Source: Maritimibacter dapengensis (lineage in GTDB: Bacteria > Pseudomonadota > Alphaproteobacteria > Rhodobacterales > Rhodobacteraceae). From it: a DNA stretch of 64,000 bases. This document shows positions 34,918 to 43,500 of this stretch, one piece after another (within the stretch, counting starts at the first letter, position 1; each line of letters starts with the position of its first letter). A program made the translations under genes and the position numbers. The stretch covers positions 1 through 64,000 of the forward strand of contig NZ_JAHUZE010000002.1 of assembly GCF_019218265.1 (NCBI RefSeq), read 5' to 3'. The notes under the pieces were generated by a model, which made no database searches, was not told the origin of the DNA, and was given only the letters and a program-made list of their open reading frames with translations.

Positions 34918-35199
34918 ATGATCCGGTCTGAGCTTATTCAGAAGATCGCCGACGAGAATCCGCATCTTTATCAGCGGGACGTCGAGCGCATCGTGAATAC
35001 GATTTTCGAAGAGGTGATCGAGGCTATGGCCCGCGGCGACCGCGTCGAACTGCGCGGTTTCGGGGCCTTTTCCGTCAAGAAGCGGGATGCCAGAGTGGGA
35101 CGGAACCCGCGCACCGGGGAATCGGTCGAGGTCGAGGAAAAGCACGTGCCTTTCTTCAAGACCGGCAAGCTGCTGCGCGACCGACTGAACGGGAACTGA
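34918..35199 (+). CDS. ihfB: IhfB, integration host factor beta subunit
   Basis: A 93-residue DNA-bending protein of the HU/IHF family. The signature [22 protein letters not shown] (family arm, shown partly: GRNPRTGE) is intact, and the N-terminal [17 protein letters not shown] is typical of IHF-beta. It works as heterodimer with IhfA in replication, recombination and transcription. The ATG follows GGGGGGAT. Downstream lapA starts after 13 bases. Confidence 0.95.
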   Translation: MIRSELIQKIADENPHLYQRDVERIVNTIFEEVIEAMARGDRVELRGFGAFSVKKRDARVGRNPRTGESVEVEEKHVPFFKTGKLLRDRLNGN

Positions 35200-35212
35200 A
35201 AGGCCCTTTTCA

Positions 35213-35563
35213 ATGCGTTATATCCGCTACGCGTTCCTCGCCGCGCTGGCCGTGGTGCTGATTACCGTTGCGCTCGCCAACCGCGAAAGCGTGCTCCTGC
35301 GTATGTTGCCTGAGGAGCTGTCCGGTTTCCTTGGCTGGTCATGGTCGGTGAATCTGCCGCTTTTCATCGTCATTTTCCTCGCCATCATCGCGGGCGTGGT
35401 GATCGGGTTCATCTGGGAATGGCTGCGCGAGCATAAGCACCGGGCCGAAGGCGCGCGGGCGCGCAAGGCGGCGGTGAAACTTGCCCACGAGGTGCAGGAT
35501 CTCAAGCGGGAGAAGCAGAAACCAGGCGACGACGTTCTGGCGCTTCTGGAGGACGGGCGTTAA
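35213..35563 (+). CDS. LapA-domain (DUF1049) membrane protein
   Basis: A 116-residue inner-membrane protein with two hydrophobic helices (about residues 5-22 and 44-66) and a charged helical C-terminal part (WEWLREHKHRAEGARARKAA) in the cytoplasm. E. coli LapA works with LapB to control LpxC turnover and lipopolysaccharide. The ihfB-lapA-trpF order is usual in this group. It is separated from trpF by 9 bases. Confidence 0.88.
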   Translation: MRYIRYAFLAALAVVLITVALANRESVLLRMLPEELSGFLGWSWSVNLPLFIVIFLAIIAGVVIGFIWEWLREHKHRAEGARARKAAVKLAHEVQDLKREKQKPGDDVLALLEDGR

Positions 35564-35572
35564 GACACGCCC

Positions 35573-36211
35573 ATGAAACGGACATCGGTGAAAATCTGCG
35601 GCTTGACCCAGGCCGACCAGATCGCGGCCGCGGTCGAGGCGGGTGCGCGCTATCTCGGGTTCAATTTCTTCCCGAAGTCGCCACGCTACGTGGACCCGGA
35701 GACCTGCGCCCACCTTGCCGCCGAGGTGCCGCCGGGCGTTGCGAAAGTCGCGCTGGTGGTGAACCCGGACGACGCGCTGTTAGACGAGATCATCGGGACC
35801 GCCCCCATCGACATGATCCAGCTTCACGGTCAGGAAAGCCCCGAACGGGTCGCTGAAATCCGGGCACGCTATGGATTGCCGGTGATGAAGGTCGTGGGGG
35901 TCGCAGGGCCGGACGACGTCGCGAAGCTCGATGATTATTCGGACGTGGCGGACCAGATCCTTGTCGATGCCAAGGCACCGAAGGGCGCCGAGCTACCGGG
36001 GGGCAACGGCGTGCCGTTCGACTGGACTTTGCTTCAGGGAAGGCACTGGACCCTGCCGTGGATGTTGGCCGGCGGTTTGACGCCCGCAAACGTCGCGCTG
36101 GCGATCCGGCTGACAGGAGCGCGGCAGGTCGATACCGCGTCAGGCGTGGAAAGTGCGCCGGGGGTCAAAGACCCGGACCTCATGCGCGCCTTCATCGAAG
36201 CCGCCGGATGA
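35573..36211 (+). CDS. trpF: TrpF, phosphoribosylanthranilate isomerase
   Basis: A 212-residue TIM barrel for the Amadori rearrangement in tryptophan synthesis. The catalytic cysteine is in VKICGLT (Cys9) and the catalytic aspartate in ILVDAKA (near residue 125); [17 protein letters not shown] and the phosphate-binding [14 protein letters not shown] and VDTASGVES are standard. Its stop overlaps the next gene (ATGA). Confidence 0.95.
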   Translation: MKRTSVKICGLTQADQIAAAVEAGARYLGFNFFPKSPRYVDPETCAHLAAEVPPGVAKVALVVNPDDALLDEIIGTAPIDMIQLHGQESPERVAEIRARYGLPVMKVVGVAGPDDVAKLDDYSDVADQILVDAKAPKGAELPGGNGVPFDWTLLQGRHWTLPWMLAGGLTPANVALAIRLTGARQVDTASGVESAPGVKDPDLMRAFIEAAG

Positions 36212-36654
36212 TCGCCTTCCGCCCCGCGACGCGCGACGACGTCGCGGCGGTAGTGGCGCTTCTGGCGGATGACGCATTGGGCCGGGGCCGGGAACGCGCC
36301 GATCTTTCGCATTACCTCGCCGCATTCGACGCGATGGGCGATGACCCGATGAACCGGGTGATCGTCGGTGAGGCCGGGGACGAGATCGTCGCCTGCTACC
36401 AATTGACGGTGATCCGGGGCCTGTCGCTCAGCGCCGCGACGCGCGCGCAGCTCGAAGGCGTGCGCATCGCCGCGCATCTGCGGGGGCAGGGGCAGGGCGC
36501 GGCGTTGGTCGCAGATGCCGAGGCGCGAGCGCGTGCGGCCGGCGCGGTGTTGATGCAACTGACATCGAACGCGACGCGGGGCGATGCGCGGCGGTTCTAC
36601 GAAGCGCAGGGATATGAGCCAAGCCATGTCGGGTTCAAGAAACGGCTGGATTAA
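36208..36654 (+). CDS. GNAT-family N-acetyltransferase
   Basis: A 148-residue acetyltransferase with the acetyl-CoA motif [17 protein letters not shown] (about residues 86-102, Q/R-x-x-G-x-G/A type) and C-terminal [15 protein letters not shown]. Typical N-terminal [18 protein letters not shown] is seen. The acceptor is unknown. ATG at 36208 overlaps the trpF stop, so it is co-translated. Confidence 0.85.
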   Translation: MIAFRPATRDDVAAVVALLADDALGRGRERADLSHYLAAFDAMGDDPMNRVIVGEAGDEIVACYQLTVIRGLSLSAATRAQLEGVRIAAHLRGQGQGAALVADAEARARAAGAVLMQLTSNATRGDARRFYEAQGYEPSHVGFKKRLD

Positions 36655-36695
36655 CCTTAACCGCTCTTTCACCAGAATCGCGGCAGGTTGTCGGC

Positions 36696-37010
36696 ATGGA
36701 ACCGATCTTCGCACATCGCCCCGCCTCCGCTTCGGCGCCGCTTCCGGTGCCGGTAACCTCACCCGGACCCCGAGACCCGGCACCCGACATCTGGATGGAT
36801 CAGGCGTTCACCTGTCCGACGGCACTCAAGGGTGGGGTCATCAAGCGGTCGATCGAAGATGTCGACCGCATCGTGGGCCGTGACCTCTTCCTGAGCGAAG
36901 TGCGCCGCCGGGGATTTCAGGCTGTGGAGAACGGGCTGACGCTGGTCATCTTCTGCAATGGCGATCCGGTCCGCCTTGCCGCGGCGCGCGGCCCCTTGAT
37001 CCTGCGGTGA
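36696..37010 (+). CDS. small conserved protein next to trpF
   Basis: A 104-residue protein. The N-terminal 30 residues are proline-rich and variable; the C-terminal part (SIEDVDRIVGRDLFLSEVRRRGFQAVENGLTLVIFCN) is the compact, likely conserved domain. I recall similar short proteins between trpF and trpB in Rhodobacteraceae, often mislabelled as isomerase; no catalytic motif is present. It is the last gene before the leftward tannase gene. Confidence 0.65.
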   Translation: MEPIFAHRPASASAPLPVPVTSPGPRDPAPDIWMDQAFTCPTALKGGVIKRSIEDVDRIVGRDLFLSEVRRRGFQAVENGLTLVIFCNGDPVRLAAARGPLILR

Positions 37011-37046
37011 GACGCGCGCCGGGTCGGCGCGCGCCTCGGTGGTGAC

Positions 37047-38675
37047 TTACTGACAGGTAAACCCGTCGCCCTCGGCCTTCGCGACCTGCGGGTAGACGCA
37101 GAGCGGGCGGGTTTCGCCACGCACCGCTTCCGGCGCTTCTTCGTTGTCTGCGCGGACCGTCGCGGTGACGGTATCCGGCACATCGCCGTTTTCGACCCAT
37201 TCGGTCAGAACCGTGAGCATGTCGAAGCTGTCAGCCGACGGCCCGCCCTGGCCATGTTGCATCCCCGGAACGGGGTAAAGCACCACATGGTCGCCCGTGG
37301 CATCACCGAGGTTCGCAGAAAGCCGTTCGTACCAACCAACGGTATCCAGGAACGAGAACACCGGGTCGGCGGTCCCATGGAAGATCACCATCTTGCCGCC
37401 GGCCTCGACGAAATCGGTCAGCATCGGGTCATCCATGTCCGGCGGTGACATCACGTCGACCGCGCTTTCGGGGAAGGCCTCCGACGTGGCTGTGACACGG
37501 CCTGCCATCTCGTCGAAATCGTAGTTCACGAGAAATTCCTGAAGGTCCGCCGGGCTTCCCCCGACCTCGGTCGGCGGGGTCGAGAACACTTGGGCGAGCG
37601 ACCCTGCGCCCATCACGGCGATAAGAGGTTGTTGCTCCCACGGAGGGATCGGGCTTTCGAGTTTCCAGAAGCGCCAGCCACCCGAGGCGATGCCGGGATC
37701 CCACGGCCAATCGCTGTAGAGCGCGTTGCCCGCGCTGTCGGTGGGGCCTTCGTGGATTGCAACCAGCGCGGCGACCTTTTCTTCCGGCAGGCATTCGCTG
37801 TTCTGCCCATCGCTGCACGCCATGCTCATCGGGTCAAAGGTGTCCTGACAGCCGAGCGGGTCGAGGACGAGACCGTCCTCGGCGCCATCGAGCGCGTCAC
37901 AGGCCGCAGTGATTGCACCACCGACGAAGGCCATTTCTTCGCGCGAGAAACTGGACGGCAGCGTTTCACCGACACTGAGGAAGTTCTGCACATCCCACGC
38001 GTGCTGGATAGCGGCGCGGGGCAGGTTGAACCCTGGGTATCCAGCGAGCAGGCCGTCGAAAGTGTCGCCCATTCGCGATGCTGCCACCATTGCGTGACGT
38101 CCACCGTTCGATGACCCCATACCGTAGCGGTACGCGATGTCCTCGTCGTAATAGGCGCTCGTCAGTGCTTCGGCCGCCGACTGGACCTGAGGCACGGCCC
38201 CGTATCCGTAGTTTTTGCGCGCCTCGAACTCCATGCCGAAGACGTTGCCGCCCGCGAGGCCCGCATCCGGGTTCGCTTCTCCGTCATGACCCGCGTCCGA
38301 AGACACGACGGCCATGCCGCGCGCCAATGCACCGTCGCCCGGTGCGAGGCCCGCGATCGTACCGAGGGCAGGTTTGACCTCGCCGTCGTTGCCGCCATTG
38401 AACTGGTGAACGAGCGACCCGTTCCAGTCGTCGGGCAGGCGCAACTCGAAGCGGATTGCATAATCCTTGCCGTCCGTCCCGGTGCGCTCGGCCATGGTCG
38501 CCTGCACGATACAATGGTCGAGCGGGCTTTCCTCGCCTTGCGGGGCGTAGGATGTCGACGTGATGGTGACGCCGTCTGCCGTCAGCCCAGTCGCCGCATC
38601 GCAGGCATCGGGCGAGGCCGAGGCTGCGAACGGCAGAAGGGCCAACGCCGCGGCGCTGATGAATAGGTGTTTCAT
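37047..38675 (-). CDS. tannase/feruloyl-esterase family hydrolase (exported)
   Basis: A 542-residue secreted serine esterase. The signal peptide MKHLFISAAALALLPFAASA ends near Ala20. The nucleophile elbow is GSSNGGRHA, the acid region is FHGTADPVF, and the catalytic histidine lies in MQHGQGG near the end; paired cysteines are consistent with the CS-D-HC linkage of this family. It cleaves phenolic esters outside the cytoplasm. ATG at 38675 follows GGGAGGA. It sits in reverse between trpF and trpB, splitting a usually close pair, so it is probably an acquired gene. Confidence 0.85.
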   Translation of the reverse strand: MKHLFISAAALALLPFAASASPDACDAATGLTADGVTITSTSYAPQGEESPLDHCIVQATMAERTGTDGKDYAIRFELRLPDDWNGSLVHQFNGGNDGEVKPALGTIAGLAPGDGALARGMAVVSSDAGHDGEANPDAGLAGGNVFGMEFEARKNYGYGAVPQVQSAAEALTSAYYDEDIAYRYGMGSSNGGRHAMVAASRMGDTFDGLLAGYPGFNLPRAAIQHAWDVQNFLSVGETLPSSFSREEMAFVGGAITAACDALDGAEDGLVLDPLGCQDTFDPMSMACSDGQNSECLPEEKVAALVAIHEGPTDSAGNALYSDWPWDPGIASGGWRFWKLESPIPPWEQQPLIAVMGAGSLAQVFSTPPTEVGGSPADLQEFLVNYDFDEMAGRVTATSEAFPESAVDVMSPPDMDDPMLTDFVEAGGKMVIFHGTADPVFSFLDTVGWYERLSANLGDATGDHVVLYPVPGMQHGQGGPSADSFDMLTVLTEWVENGDVPDTVTATVRADNEEAPEAVRGETRPLCVYPQVAKAEGDGFTCQ

Positions 38676-38836
38676 ATGTTCCTCCCTGAACCGACTCGAA
38701 GGATCGAGTCGCAAAACTATGTTCCAAGGAAAATATCTCTCTGGCCAGAGATTTCTTGCCGTCTGCGCGCATCTCCGCTTCTTGCGTCATGACTGTGCAG
38801 GGATTAGGAACACCGGGACCATCAGGAGGCGCTGCC

Positions 38837-40072
38837 ATGGCTGACGATCTTTTCAATTCCTTCATGAACGGCCCGGACGAAAAGGGCCGGTTCGGCGATT
38901 TCGGTGGACGGTTCGTCTCCGAGACGCTGATGCCGCTGATCCTCGACCTCGAGGCGGAATACGAAAAGGCCAAGACCGATGAGAGCTTCTGGGACGAGAT
39001 GAACGATCTGTGGACCCATTACGTGGGTCGTCCTTCGCCGCTCTATTACGCCGCGCGGCTGACCGAGCACCTTGGCGGGGCGAAGATCTATCTCAAACGC
39101 GACGAGCTGAACCACACCGGCGCGCACAAGATCAACAACGTGCTGGGGCAGATCATCCTTGCCCGCCGCATGGGCAAGACCCGGATCATCGCGGAAACCG
39201 GGGCGGGGCAGCACGGTGTGGCCACGGCGACGGTCTGCGCCAAGTTCGGCCTGAAATGCATCGTCTACATGGGTGCGCATGACGTGGAGCGTCAGGCGCC
39301 CAACGTGTTCCGCATGAAGCTTCTCGGCGCCGACGTGGTGCCGGTGACGAGCGGTCGCGGGACGCTCAAGGATGCGATGAACGACGCCCTGCGCGACTGG
39401 GTGACCAATGTGCGCGACACGTTCTACTGCATCGGCACGGTGGCCGGGCCGCACCCCTACCCGGCGATGGTCCGCGATTTCCAGTCGATCATCGGCAAGG
39501 AAGCCAAGGAACAGATCATGGCCGCCGAGGGCCGTCTTCCCGACAGCGTGATCGCCGCCATCGGTGGCGGCTCGAACGCGATGGGGCTGTTCTATCCGTT
39601 CCTCGACGACAAGGACGTGCGCATCATTGGCGTGGAAGCGGGCGGCAAGGGCGTGAACGACAAGATGGAACATTGCGCGTCACTGACCGGTGGGCGTCCC
39701 GGCGTTCTGCATGGCAACCGCACGTATCTGCTTCAGGACGAGGACGGACAGATTCTCGAAGGGCACTCGATCTCGGCGGGTCTGGATTACCCAGGTATCG
39801 GGCCGGAACACAGCTGGCTGCATGATACGGGCCGGGCCGAATACGTGTCGATCACCGACACCGAAGCGCTCGAAGCGTTCCAGCTTCTGTGCCAGACCGA
39901 GGGGATCATTCCTGCGCTGGAACCGTCCCACGCGCTGGGCCATGTGACCAAGCTCGCGCCGACGCTGCCCGAAGATCATATCATGATCATGAACCTCTGC
40001 GGGCGGGGCGACAAAGACATCTTCACCGTGGCCAAGGCGCTTGGCACCGACATGTCCGGGCTCACAGACTGA
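38837..40072 (+). CDS. trpB: TrpB, tryptophan synthase beta chain
   Basis: A 411-residue PLP enzyme condensing indole and serine. PLP lysine is in [15 protein letters not shown] (near residue 97), glutamate and glycine loops are [12 protein letters not shown] and [11 protein letters not shown], and the end [14 protein letters not shown] is standard. ATG at 38837 has AGGAGG upstream. A trpA gene is not adjacent inside the window. Confidence 0.96.
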   Translation: MADDLFNSFMNGPDEKGRFGDFGGRFVSETLMPLILDLEAEYEKAKTDESFWDEMNDLWTHYVGRPSPLYYAARLTEHLGGAKIYLKRDELNHTGAHKINNVLGQIILARRMGKTRIIAETGAGQHGVATATVCAKFGLKCIVYMGAHDVERQAPNVFRMKLLGADVVPVTSGRGTLKDAMNDALRDWVTNVRDTFYCIGTVAGPHPYPAMVRDFQSIIGKEAKEQIMAAEGRLPDSVIAAIGGGSNAMGLFYPFLDDKDVRIIGVEAGGKGVNDKMEHCASLTGGRPGVLHGNRTYLLQDEDGQILEGHSISAGLDYPGIGPEHSWLHDTGRAEYVSITDTEALEAFQLLCQTEGIIPALEPSHALGHVTKLAPTLPEDHIMIMNLCGRGDKDIFTVAKALGTDMSGLTD

Positions 40073-40104
40073 CCTTCTAAACTCAGGTTTATGCGCGTTG
40101 AACG

Positions 40105-40132
40105 CGGGTTTATGGCGTCCTGCCTAAACCCG
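40105..40132. repeat. inverted repeat after trpB
   Basis: CGGGTTTA (40105-40112) and TAAACCCG (40125-40132) form an 8-base dyad with a 12-base centre, about 90 bases before the first exported repeat-tail gene. No T run follows, so it is more likely a control site than a terminator. Confidence 0.4.
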
Positions 40133-40220
40133 TGGTCAATGGTGTCGTGCTGTTTTTGACAGCTCACTTCGATGAGTGCCGGATAACCGGCGCGCAAACG
40201 AAAGCTGGATAGGACATACC

Positions 40221-40661
40221 ATGAAACCGAACGCATTCATTCTCGCGGCTGCTCTGGCCATCATCACGAGCACTGCCACCGGCGGCACCCAGGACGTCAT
40301 CAACGGCGCGGTGCAAGAACTTTCCTCAAAGGGATTCACCCGGTTCGAGGTCAAGACACGGCTCAACGACATCAAGATCGAGGCGATGGGCCCGTCGGGC
40401 AAGATCGAACGCGTCTATACGCTGACCGGCGATCTCATCAAGGAAGAGATCGGCGGTCGCCACACCTTCGGTGACGATCATTCGCGCGGCGACGGCCGCC
40501 ATGATGATGATCGGCGCGGTGGACGTTTCGATGACGACGACGATCATGATGACGATCACGGCCGTCGTGGCCGCGACCGGGCCGATCGCGACGATGACGA
40601 CGGCGACCGGGGCCGTGGTCGGGGCCGGGGACGCGGACGAGGCGGTCGCGACGACGACTGA
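40221..40661 (+). CDS. exported PepSY-like protein with Asp/Arg/His-rich tail
   Basis: A 146-residue protein: signal peptide to about residue 22, a PepSY-like domain (DVINGAVQELSSKGFTRFEV, then a TGDLIKEEIG end, about 24-80), and a tail of about 65 residues made almost only of Asp, Arg, Gly and His, ending in GRGRGRGRGRGG. ATG at 40221 has AGGA upstream; a longer GTG start lacks support. The tail may bind metal or phosphate or be disordered. It is followed by a second gene of the same design. Confidence 0.72.
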   Translation: MKPNAFILAAALAIITSTATGGTQDVINGAVQELSSKGFTRFEVKTRLNDIKIEAMGPSGKIERVYTLTGDLIKEEIGGRHTFGDDHSRGDGRHDDDRRGGRFDDDDDHDDDHGRRGRDRADRDDDDGDRGRGRGRGRGRGGRDDD

Positions 40662-40678
40662 TACACGGTGACGTGGTG

Positions 40679-40706
40679 CGCCGGCCTGCTTGACGACAGG
40701 CCGGCG
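40679..40706. repeat. 10-base-stem hairpin between the two tail-protein genes
   Basis: CGCCGGCCTG (40679-40688) pairs with CAGGCCGGCG (40697-40706) around an 8-base loop. Without a T run it may stabilise or separate the transcript halves. Confidence 0.55.
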
Positions 40707-40735
40707 TGATCCGATGCTCACCGCAGGGAGAGACT

Positions 40736-41140
40736 ATGAACCGACGCCATTTCCTACTGGGCGCCCTTGCCGTCTGTGTTGCCGCCCCCGCACGGGCGGA
40801 TGTCCTGAACGACATCATGCAGCAGCTTTCCCAGCAGGGTTTCACACGGATGCAGGTGACCCAGACCCTTCTGGGTCGCACCCGCGTCGTCGCCTGGTCC
40901 CCTCAGTTCCGGCGCGAGATCGTGTTCAATGACAATACCGGTGAAATCCTGAGGGATTACTGGCAGGCGCTCGCATCGACCTCGGGAACGGCTGCGCCAC
41001 GCATTGCCGATCCCAGCGGCGGAGGCGCGGACGACAGGGACGATGATCGCCGTGATGACGACGATGACCGGGATGACGACGACAGTGGGCGAGGCCGGGG
41101 CCGGGGCCGCGGTCGTGGCGGCGACGGAGATGATGATTGA
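40736..41140 (+). CDS. exported PepSY-like protein with Asp/Arg/Gly-rich tail (second copy)
   Basis: A 134-residue protein with an N-terminal MNRRHFLLGALAV that looks like a twin-arginine signal, cut near ARA (residues 19-21). The domain DVLNDIMQQLSQQGFTRMQV ... TGEILRDYWQ aligns with the upstream protein (about residues 22-80). The tail (95-134) is Asp/Arg-rich followed by GRGRGRGRGG. ATG at 40736 has GGGAGAG upstream. Probably a paralogue of the preceding gene; function unknown. Confidence 0.72.
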   Translation: MNRRHFLLGALAVCVAAPARADVLNDIMQQLSQQGFTRMQVTQTLLGRTRVVAWSPQFRREIVFNDNTGEILRDYWQALASTSGTAAPRIADPSGGGADDRDDDRRDDDDDRDDDDSGRGRGRGRGRGGDGDDD

Positions 41141-41164
41141 TGGGTGTCGCAGGGGAGATTGCGG

Positions 41165-41752
41165 TTGCGTGACCGCATTTTCATAACCGGCGCGCTCGCC
41201 GTTCAGGCCGTCTGCGCGACGTTTTTCATTTCAGATATTCTGTCTTCGGTGATCGGGTGGCGGACCACGCCCATCTCGTGGCGTGCGCGCGAGATCACCG
41301 AGATCGGCGCCGCGCTCGGGCTGATCATCGGTTTCGGGCTAGGTGCTCTGGCGCTCAGACGATCCCGCGCGCGGCACCTTGCAGCGGAGGCCAAGCTTCG
41401 CATCGCCTCGACGGCGTTCATGGCGCTCCTGGAGGAGTGTTTCGAGGATTGGGCGCTGACCCCGGCGGAGCGTGATGTGGCCTTGTTCGTCGTGAAGGGC
41501 ATGTCGACAGCGGAAATCGCCGAGTTGCGAAACACGTCGGAGGGCACGGTAAAAGCGCAGACCAACGCGATTTACAGGAAAGCCGGCGTCTCGGGGCGAG
41601 CGCAGCTTTTGTCGCAATTCATCGACGGGCTGATGGATGAAACGCTCATGCCGTCCAAGGGCGATCGTGAGACCGAGACGTCTTCGGGGCACGTGGCCGT
41701 CGACGGACTCGCGGGCAACGCAGATGCGCGCGACGACAGGACGGCAATCTGA
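41165..41752 (+). CDS. membrane-anchored LuxR-type HTH regulator
   Basis: A protein of about 195 residues: two hydrophobic segments at the N-terminus (about 6-27 and 45-62), a short linker, then a LuxR/GerE-like DNA-binding domain (LTPAERDVALFVVKGMSTAEIAE ... GTVKAQTNAIYRKAGVSGRAQLL, about 98-150), and a polar tail of about 40 residues. No receiver or autoinducer domain is seen. The start is uncertain: TTG 41165 has GGGGAG at good spacing, while GTG 41144 is also in frame. It lies between the tail-protein genes and probably controls them. Confidence 0.75.
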   Translation: MRDRIFITGALAVQAVCATFFISDILSSVIGWRTTPISWRAREITEIGAALGLIIGFGLGALALRRSRARHLAAEAKLRIASTAFMALLEECFEDWALTPAERDVALFVVKGMSTAEIAELRNTSEGTVKAQTNAIYRKAGVSGRAQLLSQFIDGLMDETLMPSKGDRETETSSGHVAVDGLAGNADARDDRTAI

Positions 41753-41837
41753 ACGCCTCTAAACGTGAAAGCGACGCCGCTTTCGCGACGCCGCCTTCAG
41801 GTTCAAGCGGGTGGAGGGGGTCGACCCGCCCGAAACC

Positions 41838-42305
41838 TTACGATGCGTCTTCGGACTCTTCGTCGTCCAGACGCTCCGACCCGGCGCCTGCTTCAACGCC
41901 AGTGTCGATTTCGATGTCGATGCCACCGATTTCACCGTTCAGCACACGGCCACCATCGGGCAGGATGTCCTCGCCCTGGGTCGCATCTGCGGTGACTTCG
42001 GAGTCGGATTCCATTTCCATGTCCATGCCAAGCGCGGCAAGATCGGTGCCGGTCTCGTCAGACACGACCACGCCATTCCCGTCGAGAATGAGGACGCGAT
42101 ACATGCCGTCGTTCATTGCGACGAATGTCAGGTCACCCTCGGTGCTCTGGCGGACCGTAGAAACGGTGTAGCCTTCTGCGCGCAGGGACTCGACACCATC
42201 ATTGAAGACCGGTTCGTTGAGGCCTTCGGGTCTGATGTCTTGGGCGAATGCGGTCGAAGCGCCGATGAGGGCAACGGCCGAAAGGGTCAAAAGCTTACGT
42301 TTCAT
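41838..42305 (-). CDS. exported small-domain protein with acidic tail
   Basis: A 155-residue exported protein: signal peptide ending near AFAQ (about residue 22), then a domain with the local motif EGYTVSTVRQSTEGDLTFVA and RVLILDGNGVVVSDETG (about 45-85), followed by an acidic, Gly-containing tail (GIDIEIDTGVEAGAG and an EESEDAS end). The same domain occurs in the next two leftward genes. ATG at 42305 has AAGGAGAG upstream; a GTG codon directly before it is less likely. Confidence 0.7.
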   Translation of the reverse strand: MKRKLLTLSAVALIGASTAFAQDIRPEGLNEPVFNDGVESLRAEGYTVSTVRQSTEGDLTFVAMNDGMYRVLILDGNGVVVSDETGTDLAALGMDMEMESDSEVTADATQGEDILPDGGRVLNGEIGGIDIEIDTGVEAGAGSERLDDEESEDAS

Positions 42306-42555
42306 CACGTCTCTCCTTGTTCAATGCGTCCTGTCTGAGGAACGCGGAGCCGTTGCCTCGCCGTTTCGCATTGACCGGATCAGGTCGGATGAGGGCAGGG
42401 CGTCTGGGCTCGATTAGCTGTCCAACACCCGCGCCGACAGATCGGTTCCTGTATAGTGATCACGGAACCGTGAACTGGCAGGAAATGGCTCAAATCACGT
42501 GAAAAAGGCGGCGTCGGGAACCCGACGCCGCCTCCACAGCCCCCGTCAAAGGTGG

Positions 42556-43230
42556 TTAGTGACCGATGCCCAGAGAAACGTCGAGCCCGATGCCGAGCAA
42601 GCCCCCGTCGGACCCATCTCCGACGCCGACTCCGGCGCCGATATCGACCCCGATGCCAGAGCTTCCACCGATCCCGACATCGGCATCCGCGCCGATTCCG
42701 ATGCCCGAGCCGGAGGATCCGCTTCCTGCGCCGACACCCGCGCTCGCGCCGACGCCGATACCGCCGGATCCGCCGACGCCAGCTCCGACATCGACGCCGA
42801 TCCCGATGCCACTCGCCATTTGGGTGTCAGTGTCATCCGAGCCGGTACCGGGACCTCCGGAACCGCCAGTGCCACCCGTGCCGGCGGTCGGTGATCCGTT
42901 GCCGCCGCTCCTTCCGGCACCGACGCCCTGGCCGATGCCGTTTTGCCTTGATGCCGTGCGCATCGAGGCCGGGCATTCGCCGGGGCTGTCGGAAATGGTT
43001 GAACCGTTGCCAGACAGAACCAGGACACGTCCGCGGCCGGCATTGCAGCCGACAAAGGTCAGTCGGCCCATGGAATCCTGCCGGACGACGCCGACACGAT
43101 AGCCTTCGGCGGCGAGCTTGTTGTAGCCCATCTGGTAGACGCCCTGGTTCAGGGCGGTTTGTGCAAAACCTGGCGCCGCGCACAACGCAGCGGCAAGGGT
43201 CAGGGTTGGTACTCGCTTCAGAAGAGTCAT
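42556..43230 (-). CDS. exported small-domain protein with Gly/Ile-rich repeat tail
   Basis: A 224-residue exported protein. Signal peptide to about GFAQ (residue 24); domain EGYRVGVVRQDSMGRLTFVG, RVLVLSGNGSTISD (about 42-82), with two cysteines (GCNAGRGR, GECPAS) that the sisters lack; then a tail of about 130 residues rich in Gly, Ser, Ile, Val and Asp (GIGIGADADVGIGGSSGIGV pattern). Such a tail might form a beta-rich or calcium-binding surface layer. It has its own start region 270 bases from the next gene. Confidence 0.68.
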   Translation of the reverse strand: MTLLKRVPTLTLAAALCAAPGFAQTALNQGVYQMGYNKLAAEGYRVGVVRQDSMGRLTFVGCNAGRGRVLVLSGNGSTISDSPGECPASMRTASRQNGIGQGVGAGRSGGNGSPTAGTGGTGGSGGPGTGSDDTDTQMASGIGIGVDVGAGVGGSGGIGVGASAGVGAGSGSSGSGIGIGADADVGIGGSSGIGVDIGAGVGVGDGSDGGLLGIGLDVSLGIGH

Positions 43231-43500
43231 ATTCGTTACCTCTCGAGTTTTGATGTAGCCCCCCCAGTTTGCATTGAGGCCGCATCAACCCGATCGGATC
43301 GGACGCACAGGCCCGATTGTCGGGCTGAACGCGAAACCAACTTCTATGATTAAACTTTAACACGAACTGCGTGTTCTGTCTGGAAACAGAGTGTTTCGTC
43401 CGGCAGCTTCAATTCGGCCGCCTCGAATTGAGTTGGGGCGGCGCAAAGCGCCGCCCCGGTGGTTTTTAATCGCACATGATGGCGTTGACTGCGCGTCGAC

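Noticed and set aside
40480-40661. simple-sequence DNA as a non-coding repeat
   Set aside because: The Asp/Arg/Gly codon pattern stays in the frame of the exported protein and ends at its stop, so it is coding.
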